A DNA stretch of 64,000 bases. Source: Isoetes taiwanensis (lineage: Eukaryota > Streptophyta > Lycopodiopsida > Isoetales > Isoetaceae). The notes beneath the pieces are model-generated. The model had not been told where the DNA came from. It searched no databases and saw only the letters and a list, made by a program, of their open reading frames with translations. A program made the position numbers and the translations under genes. The stretch spans positions 17,669,310 to 17,733,309 of the forward strand of contig JAJEKV010000004.1 in NCBI GenBank assembly GCA_021234155.1, read 5' to 3'. Each line of letters starts with the position of its first letter. Position 1 is the first letter of the stretch. Positions 22,522 to 34,370 of the stretch are shown piece by piece.

Positions 22522-23080
22522 GGTTTTCTTCTTTTCTCCAGCTGAATTGCACCCAGTCATACTATGGCTTGAGATGCTCCAGGTAAGTACATTGTATACG
22601 GCTTCAAAGCAAGCTTCGTGAGAAGGTGCCCGGCTACATCAATTTTTACACTGATCCCCTAATGTTGCTTGGCAGCCTCCTCATGGTTATCGCCTTATCT
22701 GAGAGAGATAGAAGGCATTGTTTTGAGGCCAAAAGGAAACAATGGATATCTTGTACTAATCAAAGGTTGTCATCTGGTAAAAGACAAAAAATGACATCCT
22801 ATATATTTTTTCATATAAACTCAATGGATTGGGAAACCTATGCCGAGAAGATTCTTGCTTTGTGATGTATTCTCTCCCATCTTATGGACAATGTGCCCAC
22901 TCTGCTCTTTGGAGCAAGCCCCCTGCCCTACCACCGGCTATGTAGAATATGCCCCTGCATGGTAGGCGAATATGTGGGGGGGACAATCCTTCCTTGACAA
23001 AGGAAGTCAACAACTTGCAATCTACAATTTGCGAACTGAATCCTGCTGGAGGTTGCCAAACATAATTTGCAATTCACATA
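22522..23080. other. No gene recognised
   Basis: Short frames only. The frame at 22,626-22,865 (79 codons) has no visible domain. Confidence 0.3.
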
Positions 23081-24960
23081 TATCTTTTATGACAAACATT
23101 CTAGTTCCACCAAATATACTTGTAGATGCACAAGCTTGCCTTGCAGCTAGTGCATGTTGTAGTTGTATGTTGAATGCCGACTTACAATTGAGGTTGTCAA
23201 CATGCCACATTAAGAGTTTGTATCATAATCGAGGCCAAACATGATCACACATATGACATGGGCATCTATATGCACATTGAAGCTGCCAAAGTATTTGTGG
23301 ATGAAGAACCTTACCAATTGCAAGCAATGGCGATGTAAATGCGGACAAAAAATGTTGTCTTCACAATAAAATCAACTTGGTAGATGCCAGAAATGATCTT
23401 ACACTTCATATGCATATTGTAATGAAAACTCGAGATTCACAGTATGTACCCAAATAGACTTGCAGCTAAAAAACACCCAACTTGCCAAATTGGAGAAACT
23501 ATCAAGCAATTAATAGTGAAAGTGACGATGACACTAAGATTAGTTTGAAGGATTACATGGGGAAAACTTCAAAGGCAGAGTTGGCTGCAAAAATTATACA
23601 TGGTACTTTTCAACATTTTTAGAACTTGACTTATCTCAAAGGTTATGGATTTATTCAAAACTAATAAATGTAGTTGTTTGTTTATATAAGAAGGTGGCTA
23701 TACAATTATCTTTTCTTTTGAACCAAGGATGATATTGGCAGAGTCAAGTATGATGCCCCTTGCATTATGCCAAGTATTGAAAACAATGCAAGAAATGGGT
23801 GTAGATATTTTACCTCGGCTCGCTATGAGTCAATGTAACAAAAAGGGTTGGCATGTGCAGAGACTAAGGCATGATTAGAGAAATGGCAGATGACCTTGGA
23901 TGAGCTATCTACTCAAAAGGAGCGACATAATTAGTCTGGATGCTTGTAAATGTAAAATGGAAACTTTGGCATATATACTTAATGACAAGCATTCATATTT
24001 ACACCAAATATAGTTGCATTATATGCACAACTTTGCCGTGCATCTAGTGTATGTTGTGAGTTGTAACATGAGTGGTGCATGACGATTGGGGTCACCAACT
24101 TGCCAAATTTAATTTAGGAGTTACTATTGATCGAGAACAAGTATGATCTTACATTTGACATGAACATTTATATGCACATTGAAGCCATCAGACAATTTGT
24201 AGATGAAGAAGCTTGCCAGTTGGGAGTAATGGCGATGTGAATGGGGACACCGACAGGTTGTCTTTCACAATAGACTATACATGATCTTTCACATGCAGAT
24301 TATAATGACAATTTGAGATACTCAATATATGGCCAATAGTCTTGCAACTAAAGTTGCCAACTTGCCAAACCGGGGAGTTATAGAGTTTGAAATATCATCT
24401 TATGTATATACATTTTTGAAATATCATCTTATGTATATTGAAAAAATTCTAACATATACATATGCAAATGTGTTTGGATGCAAAAATTATACATGGTACT
24501 TTTTCACATTTGATTTATCTATAAAAAGTTAGGACTCCCTCACAAGATGAGATTGCTTGCTTATATAAGAAGTGGAAGTTTCAGGTGCATAGATAGCCTC
24601 AGGGGAAGGATTACACCTTCTTTGACAAGATTTACTGACCTCTTCGCAATTCCTTGGTCTTTTCAATCTTTTCTTTTGAATGGAGAATGCTATTAGCGGA
24701 GGCATGTATGATTTCCCTTCGAAGCAGAAGACTATTAGAAAGGTAGAGGAAATGGATGTAGACATTCTACCTTGTCTCACCTCCTAGCCAAAGAGGTTAG
24801 CATGTGCAGATATTAAGGCATGGCTAGAGAAATGGCGGATGACCTTGGATGAGCTACCTAATTAAAGGAGCTGCTTAGGTGTTTGTAAATGTAAAATGGA
24901 AGCTTTAGCATTTTAGTGGCAGAAAAGCATCTTCTTTATGTAATCTTTCTTCTTTATATT
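23080..24960 (+). repeat. Tandem pair of repeat units of about 900 bp
   Basis: Blocks beginning CACCAAATATA, followed by TGCACAA, ATGTTGTGAGTTGTA, GATGAAGAAGCTTGCC, AATGGCGATGTRAATG, GCAAAAATTATACATGGTAC and ending ATGACCTTGGATGAGCTA occur twice, at about 23,110-23,935 and 24,000-24,860. The second unit is repeated again in the downstream duplication (34.75-35.61 kb). An antisense copy lies at 18.2-18.65 kb and part of one at 12.8 kb. No coding capacity is evident. Confidence 0.65.
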
Positions 24961-25059
24961 AATAAGAAAATCGTGAACTCCACCCCACCACGGTCGAGGT
25001 GGCATCACATGGCGAGCTCTCGGCCATCAAATTTACCATGTGGCGTGATCTGGGCCCTC

Positions 25060-25515
25060 GAATTCTAGAAAGTAGGCTGGAAAGTCCTAGAACCTTCTAG
25101 AATCTTGGGAAGTTCTAGAACCTTTCTAACCTCTTTTGAAAAATTTCTATGTTTTGTGGTGATTCGAACCCTGGTCATTACCCTCCAAGCCCCCTATCCT
25201 TACCATTAGGGCAGGCATTGATTTGCTGAGATTGCTGAGAGAATTGCAAGTTCAGATATTGTTAAGGGAGAGGTGTAATCAATTCTAGGATGTTCTAGAA
25301 TGCCCTAGATAGCCTTAGATATTCTAGAATGTTCTAGAAAGTTCTAAAACCCCTCGAATGGTCTAGATAGTTCCAGAATGTTCTAAAGTCACCCAGGGAG
25401 TTCTAGAAAGCCTAGAACAGTCTAGAAAGCTCTAGAATCTCAAGAAACCTTTAGAATTTTCTATTTAGAAAGATCTATGATGTTCTAGAAGGTTCTAGAA
25501 TGTTCTAGATACTCA
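25060..25515. repeat. TTCTAGAA-rich block, heat-shock-element-like arrays
   Basis: TTCTAGAA or one-base variants occur more than a dozen times in 450 bp. At 25,322-25,344 and 25,483-25,505 the words are spaced so that five alternating TTC and GAA units run with two-base gaps, which is the binding-site pattern of heat-shock transcription factors (nGAAn inverted repeats). Whether these are regulatory or only a simple-sequence expansion of a palindrome is not decidable here. Copy 2 keeps both arrays (36,076-36,098 and 36,237-36,259). Confidence 0.6.
25158..25212 (-). promoter_or_regulatory. tRNA-like internal promoter (A and B boxes), SINE-type
   Basis: On the minus strand a TAATGGTAAGG stretch (A-box-like) is followed about 30 bases later by GGTTCGAATCA, which matches the RNA polymerase III B box (GGTTCGANNCC) at all but one position. 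No cloverleaf can be completed, so this is a tRNA-derived SINE head rather than a tRNA gene. Its body would run towards 24,950 and ends in TTATTAATATAAAG. The counterpart in copy 2 is at about 35,908-35,962. Confidence 0.5.
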
Positions 25516-25599
25516 TAGATAAGCATCTCAGTCTAAAAATAGAAAGTTTTCTAAAACTTTCCAAACTCAAAATAAAATATTCTGATTTTTTAGGGGGAT

Positions 25600-26670
25600 G
25601 TTAGGCGGTTAGGCAGAAGAGGCTAGGGCAGGCGGCCGCCTCCCCTTCTTGCTGCTCCAAGCAACCGGAATATGGGCAAAGCGTTGCTGATGGCGGTGGT
25701 AGCAGGGCTTGGATCTGTTCCTCCTTCTCAAAAACAGTCATCGGATCTGTTGGCTGCGTGTAACCATCCTCCTTTCTGGCGGCCTTAATCTGGGGTTTCA
25801 GGTAATCCATCCACTAACGTGGCATCTTCCTTTGGTAGTATACAAGCTATGAGACAGATAACTGCTTTCTTTGTTGTATGCCTACTATGTCTACTCCAAA
25901 CACGCTGAAAGGGTAAGCCCAATAGATTGGAATACTGGCCTATAAAGCGAAGGGGATAGAAACTCCAGATTATGTAAAGAAGGCTTTGGATATGCAAATT
26001 CCAGCAGGGAATATCATACATTGTTTTTGGGAAGAAAACCTTCCAAGTCCCTTTTTGCTTCTTTCCTTGCTAGCAGGAAGCATCAACAACATGACAGAGT
26101 ATGTACAAAAAAACAGGTGATTTATTCTTTTTATTGATGCTGAGCAATCACTTTTGTTTCTGTAAGTATTAAGGATCACGAATACAATCCGACAATGCGG
26201 CATTATTTGCTAGGGTACATGATACATTGGGAGATATGGGGCTCTTTGGTTTATCGGTTCTCTCGGTTTTATGCGAGCTAGGGATGGAAAAATGTTTCCA
26301 ATCTTGCTATGCTTGGAACTTTTACATGGCTCAAATCTTGATATGCTTGTAGCTCTTTTAGGCGAGTTACGATATATACGAAGTCAAACTCAAGTACTAA
26401 TAAGCTTGAGGGCCGTTGGAGGACTGTTATACTTCAGCGCGCTTTTTGTTATCCTTTGCTTACAGGCTCAAAAATGGTGGCATAAGCTTTCAAGGAAAAG
26501 GTTTATTATTCTGTTACTTGTCCTTTCTCATCAGTTATTAATGTAGGAAAGTTGTTTGAGCATATCATTTATCTGGCCAACAGGGCTTCATTGTGCTTAT
26601 TCTTCCTATCTGATTTTGGAAGATCAAATGTTGTAACATCTTCTATATTAATAGAAAACCACCTTGCCTT
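25600..26670. other. Non-coding stretch ending in poly(A), LINE/SINE or retrocopy tail
   Basis: A minus-strand 69-codon frame at 25,601-25,810 (MDYLKPQIKAARKEDGYTQ..) is kept in copy 2 (36,378-36,569) with indels, but it has no recognised domain. The stretch ends at CTATATTAATAGAAAACC, CACCTTGCCTT and a run of more than 20 A residues at 26,671-26,693. That is the 3' end of a polyadenylated retroposed sequence on the plus strand. Confidence 0.4.
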
Positions 26671-27020
26671 AAAAAAAAAAAAAAAAAAAAAAAAGTTCTT
26701 GAATGTTCCACCTGCTGATAGGTAAGCACCTCAGTCTAAAAATCAAAAGTCTTGTATATACTCAACATTAGAGGCTTTTTGGGATCACTTAAGGGCCTTC
26801 CAGGTTGTCTCCAAGTTTGATTCCAAACCTATTTCCAAACTTGCAGGCTTGGACAAAAAGCGCCCCTCCAAAGCTGGAAAATCTAATTAACGAGTTGTCC
26901 AAGTCAGGCATCTAATTATGAAGAGTATCATCTAATTTCCTATCGACTAACTTCAGGTTCGTGCACTCCATCAAGCGGGATAAGCCAAAGAACCTCCAAA
27001 TTGAGCGCCAAATTTTGGAG

Positions 27021-29516
27021 AATAGAATAGAATAGAATAGGTTTTTAGCGTCCACGGAGACCAATTGGCCTATGGGACCCAAACAAAAAAGAGAGCAGCA
27101 AGCATATTACTGACAGGATTAAAAAACCCCCGCCCCGAAGGGTTTTCGAGGGAAAAACCTTAGCAGTAATAAGCATGCTGGCACACTGTACAATTGCATA
27201 GGACAGTTCAATGCCGTCCCGCAGGACACAAACAAGCCCGTGCATCCATAACCTCCTGGAGGTGCACGACCCCAACAAACCACTGACGCCATAGTCAATA
27301 AGCGATGCAGCGGTGGCCGGGCACTAGTAATCGAACATATCGCTCGGATATGGGCAAATCTTTGGAGCGATTTGGAGGGCATGACATTCATCCTCAATCG
27401 GCATACGGTGGCAACACTCGCAAAGCCTTTGCTCTCGTGCTTCCGGACCCAACGCCCTATTTCAATGCGAGGCGATGTGCCCCGTCGCGAATGGAAGCTA
27501 TAAGTCTGGCGGCTTCTTCATGGGTATTTGGGTGTACAAGTCTTTGGTGTGGGCCTCTTGTGAGCCTAGGATTGACTTGCTGCTGATAGTGTGCCGACAA
27601 CTTAACATGTGTCGAACCTCGCATCCCGAGCTTGCGAAGGAAAGTAGCATCAAGATATACTTTAAGTGCCTCGCGATCCTTCTTTGTCGACACGGGGCGC
27701 ATCTTTTGCACTGCACACCCGTGAGAAACCGAGCTTGCTTGTCTTTCCGGGATTTCAGGCGTTGGGGACCCATCGCCGTGGCCAAGGCAAAAGGTGGGGC
27801 AAAGCGTGTATCAGCCATAGCGACCACCTTTTGGAAGTAAACAATATGGCGTTCCAATGCGGCCCGTTGAAGGGGTAGGAGGCTGTCTCACAGGTAGGAT
27901 CAGTGCGGGCGTGGACTTCACCCCGGGACCCCGTGCCAAGAAGGCCTTCTGCACCTGCTTTCGAGGTCATTCCAGGTGTTGAGGGATATCACGGACCCCA
28001 CGCTTCTGCCCCATACAAAGGACCGGCTCAACCAAGGCCCGAAACAAATGTGGTGACCCCGGGCATACAACTCTGCCTTGTGGCTATTGTTACGCATGGC
28101 ATATAGTGCTTTCCAACTGCCGTGACCCACAACACGATAAGCGCATCCCAATGGGTGGTAGTTGAGAACTCAATCCCCAAGTACTTGTAGGTCGGAGCCA
28201 CCTCTACCCCTTGCCCAGTGGTAAGTGAATGTGGGAAGCCTTGGCGGCGAGATGATGCAACTAGCGGCACCCTAGTTTTGGCCAAGTTAACTTCGCATGC
28301 CGGTGAATTGGCAAAAGTGTCAAAGCATCGGTGGCGTTGCATGTCCTGCGGGTATAGGCCATGAGGTTGACATCGTCGGCATATATATATTCTTAGGATT
28401 GTGTGATGCATGAGATATGCCTGCACCTCCATGCTCGAGAGAGCCAATCTTCAAGCCGATCAATGTATGGGCCAAAGAGTGTGGGGAGAGGGGGGGCAAC
28501 CGGCGCACTCAATGCTACTAGTCCCGCATTTTGTGCTGCTGATGTGATACGGCACGAGCATGCCTCGTTGCAGCTATATATGCGCATTGCAAAGTCGGGG
28601 GTCCCCGCTGCGCCAAATCGTCCCCATAACATTGCGAGAATGCGTGTCGAATGCCTTTGCAAAATCTACGAAACAACGGTACAAGTTCTGCCCGGCGATT
28701 CTATCCTCAATCAATGTAACGAGAGTGAAGATATGATCAATGGTGGAATATGCGGGCCAAAAACCTGCATAGCGTAGAGCTTCGCACCTCGTTTCCCTCG
28801 CCCATATTGTCGGCCCGCTGCTCGAGGATGCGATAGCGGCTTTGCAAAAGAGAGCTGACCATAATAGTACGGTAGTTGGCGGGCATTGAGGGTCCCTGCT
28901 TTGTAAATGGGCACTACTCTACTAGTAGTCCATTGCGTGGGAAGCCTTCTTGCAATGCTTTATTGAACAATGCCATGAGCGAGGCACCCGGTGGAGGCCG
29001 ACCATTTTGAAGTTACGCTTTTGCATGCCATCTAAATCTGCTGCCTTCCCATTAGCTAGGCGAGCTGCCAGGCCCATGATGACATCCCCCTGTGATAACG
29101 AGCCATGCCTACTGTGGAGGACTGGGTACCCGGCCCCGTGGTCGTACTCTACTGTACCCATTGCTCAGGGTGATGTTCCACAGTGGTTATGCGAGGGCTT
29201 GCTCAAGACCCTTCTCGAGAATGTCTGGGGGTGCGGTCCGGGGAGACCAAACATCACATAGCGATGCTCTGCGAGGTAGCTGGCCTTCTTGTTCTTGAGA
29301 AAGGGCTGGTCTTGTTGCCCGGCTGGGGCGGGAGATGGGGTGAGTGACTTGCGGAGTGTGCGTTTGAGCTCCGACACTCATCATCAAACCCATTGCGGGG
29401 GAAGGTGGTAGTGCACGAGGCTGTAGGTGGCGGCCTCTCCCAAAGCATCTTTCCGGCCGTCGAAGCGAGGTGAGTCGAGCAATGTTTAAATTTGATTTAA
29501 TGCAATTCATTACCAA
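27021..29516 (-). pseudogene. Non-LTR retrotransposon (LINE), reverse transcriptase region, copy 1
   Basis: Reading leftwards from 29,516, the first segment (..SELKRTLRK.., ..FLKNKKASYLAEH..) matches the spacer between endonuclease and reverse transcriptase. It is followed by ARLANGKAADLDGM and VPIYKAG. RT motif A is CFVDFAKAFDT at about 28,645-28,680 and motif C is YADDVNLMAYT at about 28,355-28,387, so both sets of catalytic Asp residues are visible. Then come ..VNLAKTR.., TYKYLGIEFSTTTHWDA and a C-terminal domain. The element ends with TGGGTCCCATAGGCC, CGTGGACGCTAAAAAC and (TTCTA)n at 27,021-27,040. Frames shift many times. The endonuclease is missing, so the copy is 5'-truncated. It supplies the identity of the many tail fragments elsewhere in the window. 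Confidence 0.85.
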
Positions 29517-29599
29517 ACTTGAGGGCGAAACCCTACTTTCCCTCTAATTTGGCAAAGAATCCCATCAATTTGGCCGCTAGAAGCTGGTCGATGGTGGGA

Positions 29600-29906
29600 A
29601 TGTTGGAGAAGCCGTGGCGAGATAAAAGCTTCGTGCAAGTGGAGAAGATTTCGCCCAATTTTTTTTCTATATTTTTATTTTTCAAAGCAAGGTTGGACAA
29701 TTTAGGGGAAGGTGCCTAAGAATTGCTTGTCTTACAAGAATAGGTTCAATGGAAAGGAGGGCGTCGATGAGGATGCTCTCCATAGTTCAAGAGCAATGAA
29801 CATTGATATTTGGTGGCGTGGAGAACTGCATCCTTTTGACCTAATACCAAGCGCCTTGATTTTCACTCAACAACATGGCTTATTCATTTTTGCTTATAAA
29901 GGCTAG
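29600..29906 (+). CDS. Conserved ORF of unknown family (DIWA/HPFDP motif), copy 1
   Basis: A frame (cleaner in copy 2) reads ..NRFNGKEGVDEDALHSSRAM, then NIDIWWRGELHPFD. Element C at 55,711-56,160 (minus strand) encodes a recognisably related stretch: LDLDVLCLAGSKSVDIWADG, then SLYPLDPLSGKKSSF. Shared positions are D-x-D-x-L, S, D-I-W-x-x-G-x-L-x-P-x-D and K. The conservation between two unlinked repeats implies a real protein family carried by transposons. I cannot name it. No start codon with convincing context is visible, and the frame ends at TAG 29,904-29,906. Confidence 0.4.
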
Positions 29907-30257
29907 CAAAGCTTACTTGGATATTGTAACAACGATAATTATAATCAACATCTACAAGCAATGTGCAATGTCGGTTGTATGGACTTCATTGCAAAGTGCT
30001 AAATGATTGTAATTATCTTCATCATTGTAATAGTTATTTGTCCACATGAAGTAAGCCGCGAGGAAGAATTAGGGCTTCAAACCAGAAATTGCTTATGGAG
30101 GTGGATCAATTAAAGCATGGATTGAAGAAGAGTTTGAGGAAGATAACGATAATCTTCAAAGAGATTGAAGATGACACCATTGGGTGTTAAAAAGGACAAT
30201 GAATTTGAAGGCTATAAATGTCCTTGCCACAGGAAGGTAGGGGGAGGGAGGCTTTAA
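29907..30257. other. No further gene recognised
   Basis: AT-rich downstream flank of the DIWA-motif ORF. It is the same in copy 2. Confidence 0.3.
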
Positions 30258-30400
30258 AAGATAAGATAAGATAAGATGAATTTTTCGTCCACATGCAAGG
30301 GCCTTGACCCATCTAAAACACAGGGACTAGGTCCCATCACCAAACACAATAACCAAATATTAAAAGGCTACCAAGGATAAAGATAAGATAATGCTAATGC
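30258..30400 (-). mobile_element. LINE 3' end with (TCTTA)n tail, antisense, copy 1
   Basis: Reversed, it reads GATGGGACCTAGTCCC, TGTGGACGAAAAATTC, then (ATCTT)n. The layout is that of the LINE ends elsewhere but the body blocks are diverged. A second (AGATA)n scrap stands at 30,377-30,390. The counterpart is at 41,005-41,140. Confidence 0.5.
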
Positions 30401-30660
30401 CATAAAAAACTTGTGGATCAAGTATGCACGAAAAAGAAGAAGAAGAAACCTAGTAATATTGCTTCTTTAGAAAAAATTAGTTATTACGGATGATGTTATA
30501 GAAATGTTGAAGCTTCAAAAGGCCAATCACTTAAGGTAGTATGTCGATCGGTGCTAAGTGAATTAGGAAAGAACCAAAGTTAAAGAAAGCGTGCAGAGTT
30601 GTGTGTGATAATGTTGGTATTAGTAGGCTGGCTTACTTTGCTTTTTTTCCATTGTTTACA

Positions 30661-30767
30661 GGATGACATGAACCAACAAGATATTACTAAAATCATCCTC
30701 CTGAGAATCAATGAGGCCAGGCAAGCAGATCAAGCCGCATCACAGATATGGCAAATTATTGGAATAG
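30661..30767 (+). pseudogene. Exon-like fragment, copy 1
   Basis: A TTGTTTACAG acceptor precedes an open stretch reading DDMNQQDITKIILLRINEAR, then QADQAASQIWQIIGIG, and a GGTGAAAAG donor-like sequence follows. Copy 2 is identical over the exon (41,414-41,520). The amphipathic, Gln/Ala-rich helix has no family I recognise. It may be a captured host exon. From 30,770 to 33,150 I see nothing else coding. Confidence 0.35.
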
Positions 30768-30779
30768 GTGAAAAGACTT

Positions 30780-33150
30780 TTTCATTACATGTATGACTTC
30801 AAGTGAATAACAAGAGGTTTTATTAATGTCACAACACCATCCATTCTCAAAGTAATTTTTTGAAGCTTTTGAATTGTCACGGTGAACGTACTTTCATTAC
30901 CTATATCTTGTCTAATTTCAATGGTTAAACACTATTGTTTTTGCATTTTATCTTTAGTAAGTGATCTAGCTCGAGATGCATTTGCATTTAGCCTTAATTT
31001 ATTTGTGCACGTTATTTATAATGGTATTTGATAGACATTTTGCATATGTGGAGGCCACGTTTCTGAGAGACCATTGTTGTTGCAAACTTACATGCCTATG
31101 CCATGTAAGTGTTTGCGTGTTTGTAAATTAAGAAAATGTCATCGAACCTTTGGGTCTTGAGGGCAGCGTCACGGGTGTGACTCTCTTTGGGGACTGCATT
31201 GTGGGTTCTAGTGCAAATGGAGGGGGGTGGCAAGGTATTAACATTTGAAATTTTTAGTGAAGCATTTGTTGCAGCAATAATGTATTTAACAATATTAAAG
31301 AATTTGACCATTTTTCTTTTGAGTTGCTTGAGTGTTGTATCTCTAAGGGAGTTGTTTCATCAAAGATTATGCGGGGATGCCACCCATGGCCTGAAAATTC
31401 TAGATATATTATGCCTTCGAGGAGCCAAGGATGAAAATGGCCACATCATTTGATAGCTCTAGATACAAGTGCCTACTTAACATCATCACATGTGTAGATG
31501 TATGTGTAGTTGCATCTTCCATGAGCCTACTGTCTTTTCCTGCCCTTCAAAGGGCAACCCTCTATGTGGATTTTCAGATTTGAGCCATTTCTCTATATGA
31601 TATTCACTCATCATTTAAAATGCTAAGCGCAATTACTACTATAGCTCTAAAACATTTCGCCAATATTAAAACATTCTAATATCTTATTGGAACTTTAATT
31701 TAGCAAATGGACAATTTTATGCCTCCATTTAGCGTTAATGAAGCTTCTATGCATGTTGGGACAAAGGCAGCATTCACATGTAATGAGAATCATTCCACCA
31801 TATATCACAGGCAGCAAAAACAATTCAAAACTTGCAAATTCCAACTGGAACTTTTAGTTCTGTCAGCAACCTTGTCTAAAATTTGTTTATCTGGTGCAGA
31901 AATAGAGAAAGTTGTATGTCATATGTGGCCTACTTGCAAATGCATGCATACACATTAAAAGTATTCCCAATAAGATAACCTTGTTTGTAAAACATTTGAA
32001 ATAGGCATGGAGGGATTATACGCAATCTCGGCTACTACGAGGATCCACATGGCTTCAGCAATAAGGAACTTGGTGTTTTCAGCTCAAGTTGTAGCGAGTA
32101 CAACTTGACAAGAAAGTTTGTCCTAATCCCGGTGATATCTATGAAGCCCAGTCTCAAAATTTTCAAATGCTTTTGTCTCTTACGCCAATCGTGTATGCCG
32201 GGTTATCTACCTGCAGTAAAAGTTAAACACAAATGGAATAAGTTGCCGGCAACAATGGAAGAAGGGGGCTCCATTTTGCATTGCGGATATATCTTTCATC
32301 CTTTTGCCTCCTTCAAGAAAAATGGTAAAAGCAACACCATAGAATCCACATTGTGTGCCATCTCCAAAGCTCTTAAAATATTTCAATGCTAGAACAACTC
32401 ATAGTTGTTCCTTATTGAATGGAGAACATATAAGCCAAATTAGCCTTGCATTGGGATGCTACACAAATGGAAGCGACCACAATCACGGTGCATAACTTAT
32501 ATTAGTGCATTTCATAGCATGCAAGGAATGTTTTGAATGCAGTAATACTAACAGAAAGTCTAAGTCGGACATTAAACCACCCGGAAGAAATCTAGGCGTG
32601 GAATAGCTTCAATGATAGCTCGTGCTTATAGAAAGCATAAAACAAGCTTGGAAATGGCGGAGTTTAACCAATTTAACAACTTTCAAATTACATATGTTAA
32701 ATCAATACCAACCTTTGTTGGTTATTTTGTTGTACCAAATGCACCCTGATGTAAATGGAAAACTTGCTTTCTAAATGCATAAAATCTGGTGACAGACAAA
32801 CAAAGACGTGGAGTCAATTAAAATCGAGGAGAAAGATCTTAAACTAAAGAAACTAAAAGAATTTGGATTTGATGAATACCATAGTAAAGAATAGCCAAGC
32901 AAATGACAAATATTCAATCGTACAAATAAAATCTCAAAACTATGAAGAAATGGGGAGATGTCATTGCTTGCAACATAGGCACAGTGGTGAAATAAAAATT
33001 GTATACCCTAATTCAGCCAGGATTTATGCGTGCACCTTTTGAGATGTTGATGTTAAAATATGAGCGGGATAAATGTTTCATGGTTCAACCCCCCATTATG
33101 AGAGCTTTATGTTATGTACATAAAATGGCAATCCATTCGGAACTAACCAT
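30780..33150. other. AT-rich repeat sequence, no gene recognised
   Basis: Frames are short and change between the two duplication copies, which argues against coding. Copy 2 equivalent is 41,530-43,916. Confidence 0.35.
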
Positions 33151-33151
33151 T

Positions 33152-33522
33152 ACAAACCATTACATCCAACACTTTAAAATTAAATCCACTGGAACCCCCT
33201 TTGGTTGGGTGCATATTCCGGGGGTCACTTTGGAGGGCAGGCTGTCCGGATGGGCATATTTGCTCAATATTCCTTGATCTGGGCCGTGAATGGCGATCCT
33301 CGTTTGGGGGTATTGTTGTATAAATTTTGATATCTTTGTATAGCGAGGTTTGTGAAATACTATAAGGTTTAAGGCAATGTACTAAATGGTGTTGATTTTT
33401 ATAGTATTATATGATTTTTAGGGGCTCTCATTTGCCCTACATCATCCTGATGTGAATATGCACCCAAATCAAAAGGATTTTCAAGGGAATTTATTTTTAA
33501 AATGTTGGATGTAATGGTTTGT
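33152..33522. mobile_element. Foldback/MITE-like element, copy 1
   Basis: The left end ACAAACCATTACATCCAAC, followed by TTTAAAATTAAAT and GGTTGGGTGCATATTC, is mirrored at the right end. The right half read in reverse gives ACAAACCATTACATCCAAC, TTTTAAAAATAAATTC and ATTTGGGTGCATATTC. It has no coding capacity. It is related to the larger foldback at 14,675. Confidence 0.75.
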
Positions 33523-33559
33523 ATTAATTCAAAAAATTCGGCCCCGGGGCCTAGGAAAA

Positions 33560-34370
33560 AATTAATTGTACAAATTGAAAACGATTGATGTTTCCCTTTC
33601 AACCCGAGTCTAAAGGCATCAAACACTTAGCCTTTTGGACCTCAAAAAAACACCTTAGCCTTATTCTATAATCATCAATAAATGTTGCAAAGTAAGATTT
33701 TCGATCCTAGACTTTTGAACTTGCATTGGACCACAAACATCGAATGTTCTAACTCCGCATAATATATGTGCCCTCTTGTCTTTATTTCTAAAGGCAATCA
33801 ACTTTGTTTGCCTAACATGCATGCCTCACAAACATCATCATCACTTTCCGTAACTGCGTTCACATCAAGTCGTTCAAAAAGATTGTGCTTTTTCTGCAAT
33901 TCTAATGTTATTATGATTTGTATATGCCAACCTCAAATGCCAAGTATGGGAGATACTCTATGGAAAGCTTTGATATCAAATTCAAACAAATTTTTCCCTT
34001 CTTTCGGCATCAAATAGTTTCACATCTGCCACACCTCGCTTTGCATCCAATGCTTGCTGAAAAACAGTGGAAATCATGCCCGTTATCCACCCAGATTGGC
34101 GGACCGGACAAAACGTTCAACATTTAGGGTTGCAAATCGCTTGCGTCCTCTTCCACCTTCCCTGCTTTGTGTTTATTGCCATTTCCATTCATTCCTGCCA
34201 GCTTTCTCATCTTCTTCTTCCTCTTCGGCTTCCATTGAATACTTTACTGCATATATAAACAATGGGATGTTTCCTCAGTGTGGATGATTTCTCTCTTTAC
34301 ACTTATTTGCTTTTACCAATTTTTTCTTCTTTTCGATTCTGATTGCCTCCACAGTGCTTATCAAATGTTG
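33560..34370 (-). pseudogene. Ty1/copia fragment (zinc-knuckle side and GAG-pre-integrase), copy 1
   Basis: On the minus strand VCEACMLGKQS at about 33,803-33,833 (GAG-pre-integrase metal-binding Cys) is followed by NKDKRAHIL, then the start of the integrase core, which stops near 33,650. Upstream, nearer 34,200, an Arg/Gly-like run remains from gag. The fragment is truncated on both sides by the foldback element and the duplication junction. Copy 2 keeps more of it. Confidence 0.75.

Noticed and set aside
22199-22586. Long frames of Asn-Lys, Ile-Arg and Leu-Phe repeats
   Set aside because: They are translations of the (TTCTTA)n microsatellite in several frames, not proteins.
25158-25212. 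Functional tRNA gene
   Set aside because: A and B boxes are present but no acceptor stem, anticodon arm or complete cloverleaf can be built.
27305-29298. Several plus-strand ORFs of 90-124 codons across the LINE
   Set aside because: The minus strand carries reverse-transcriptase motifs; plus-strand frames are antisense shadows.
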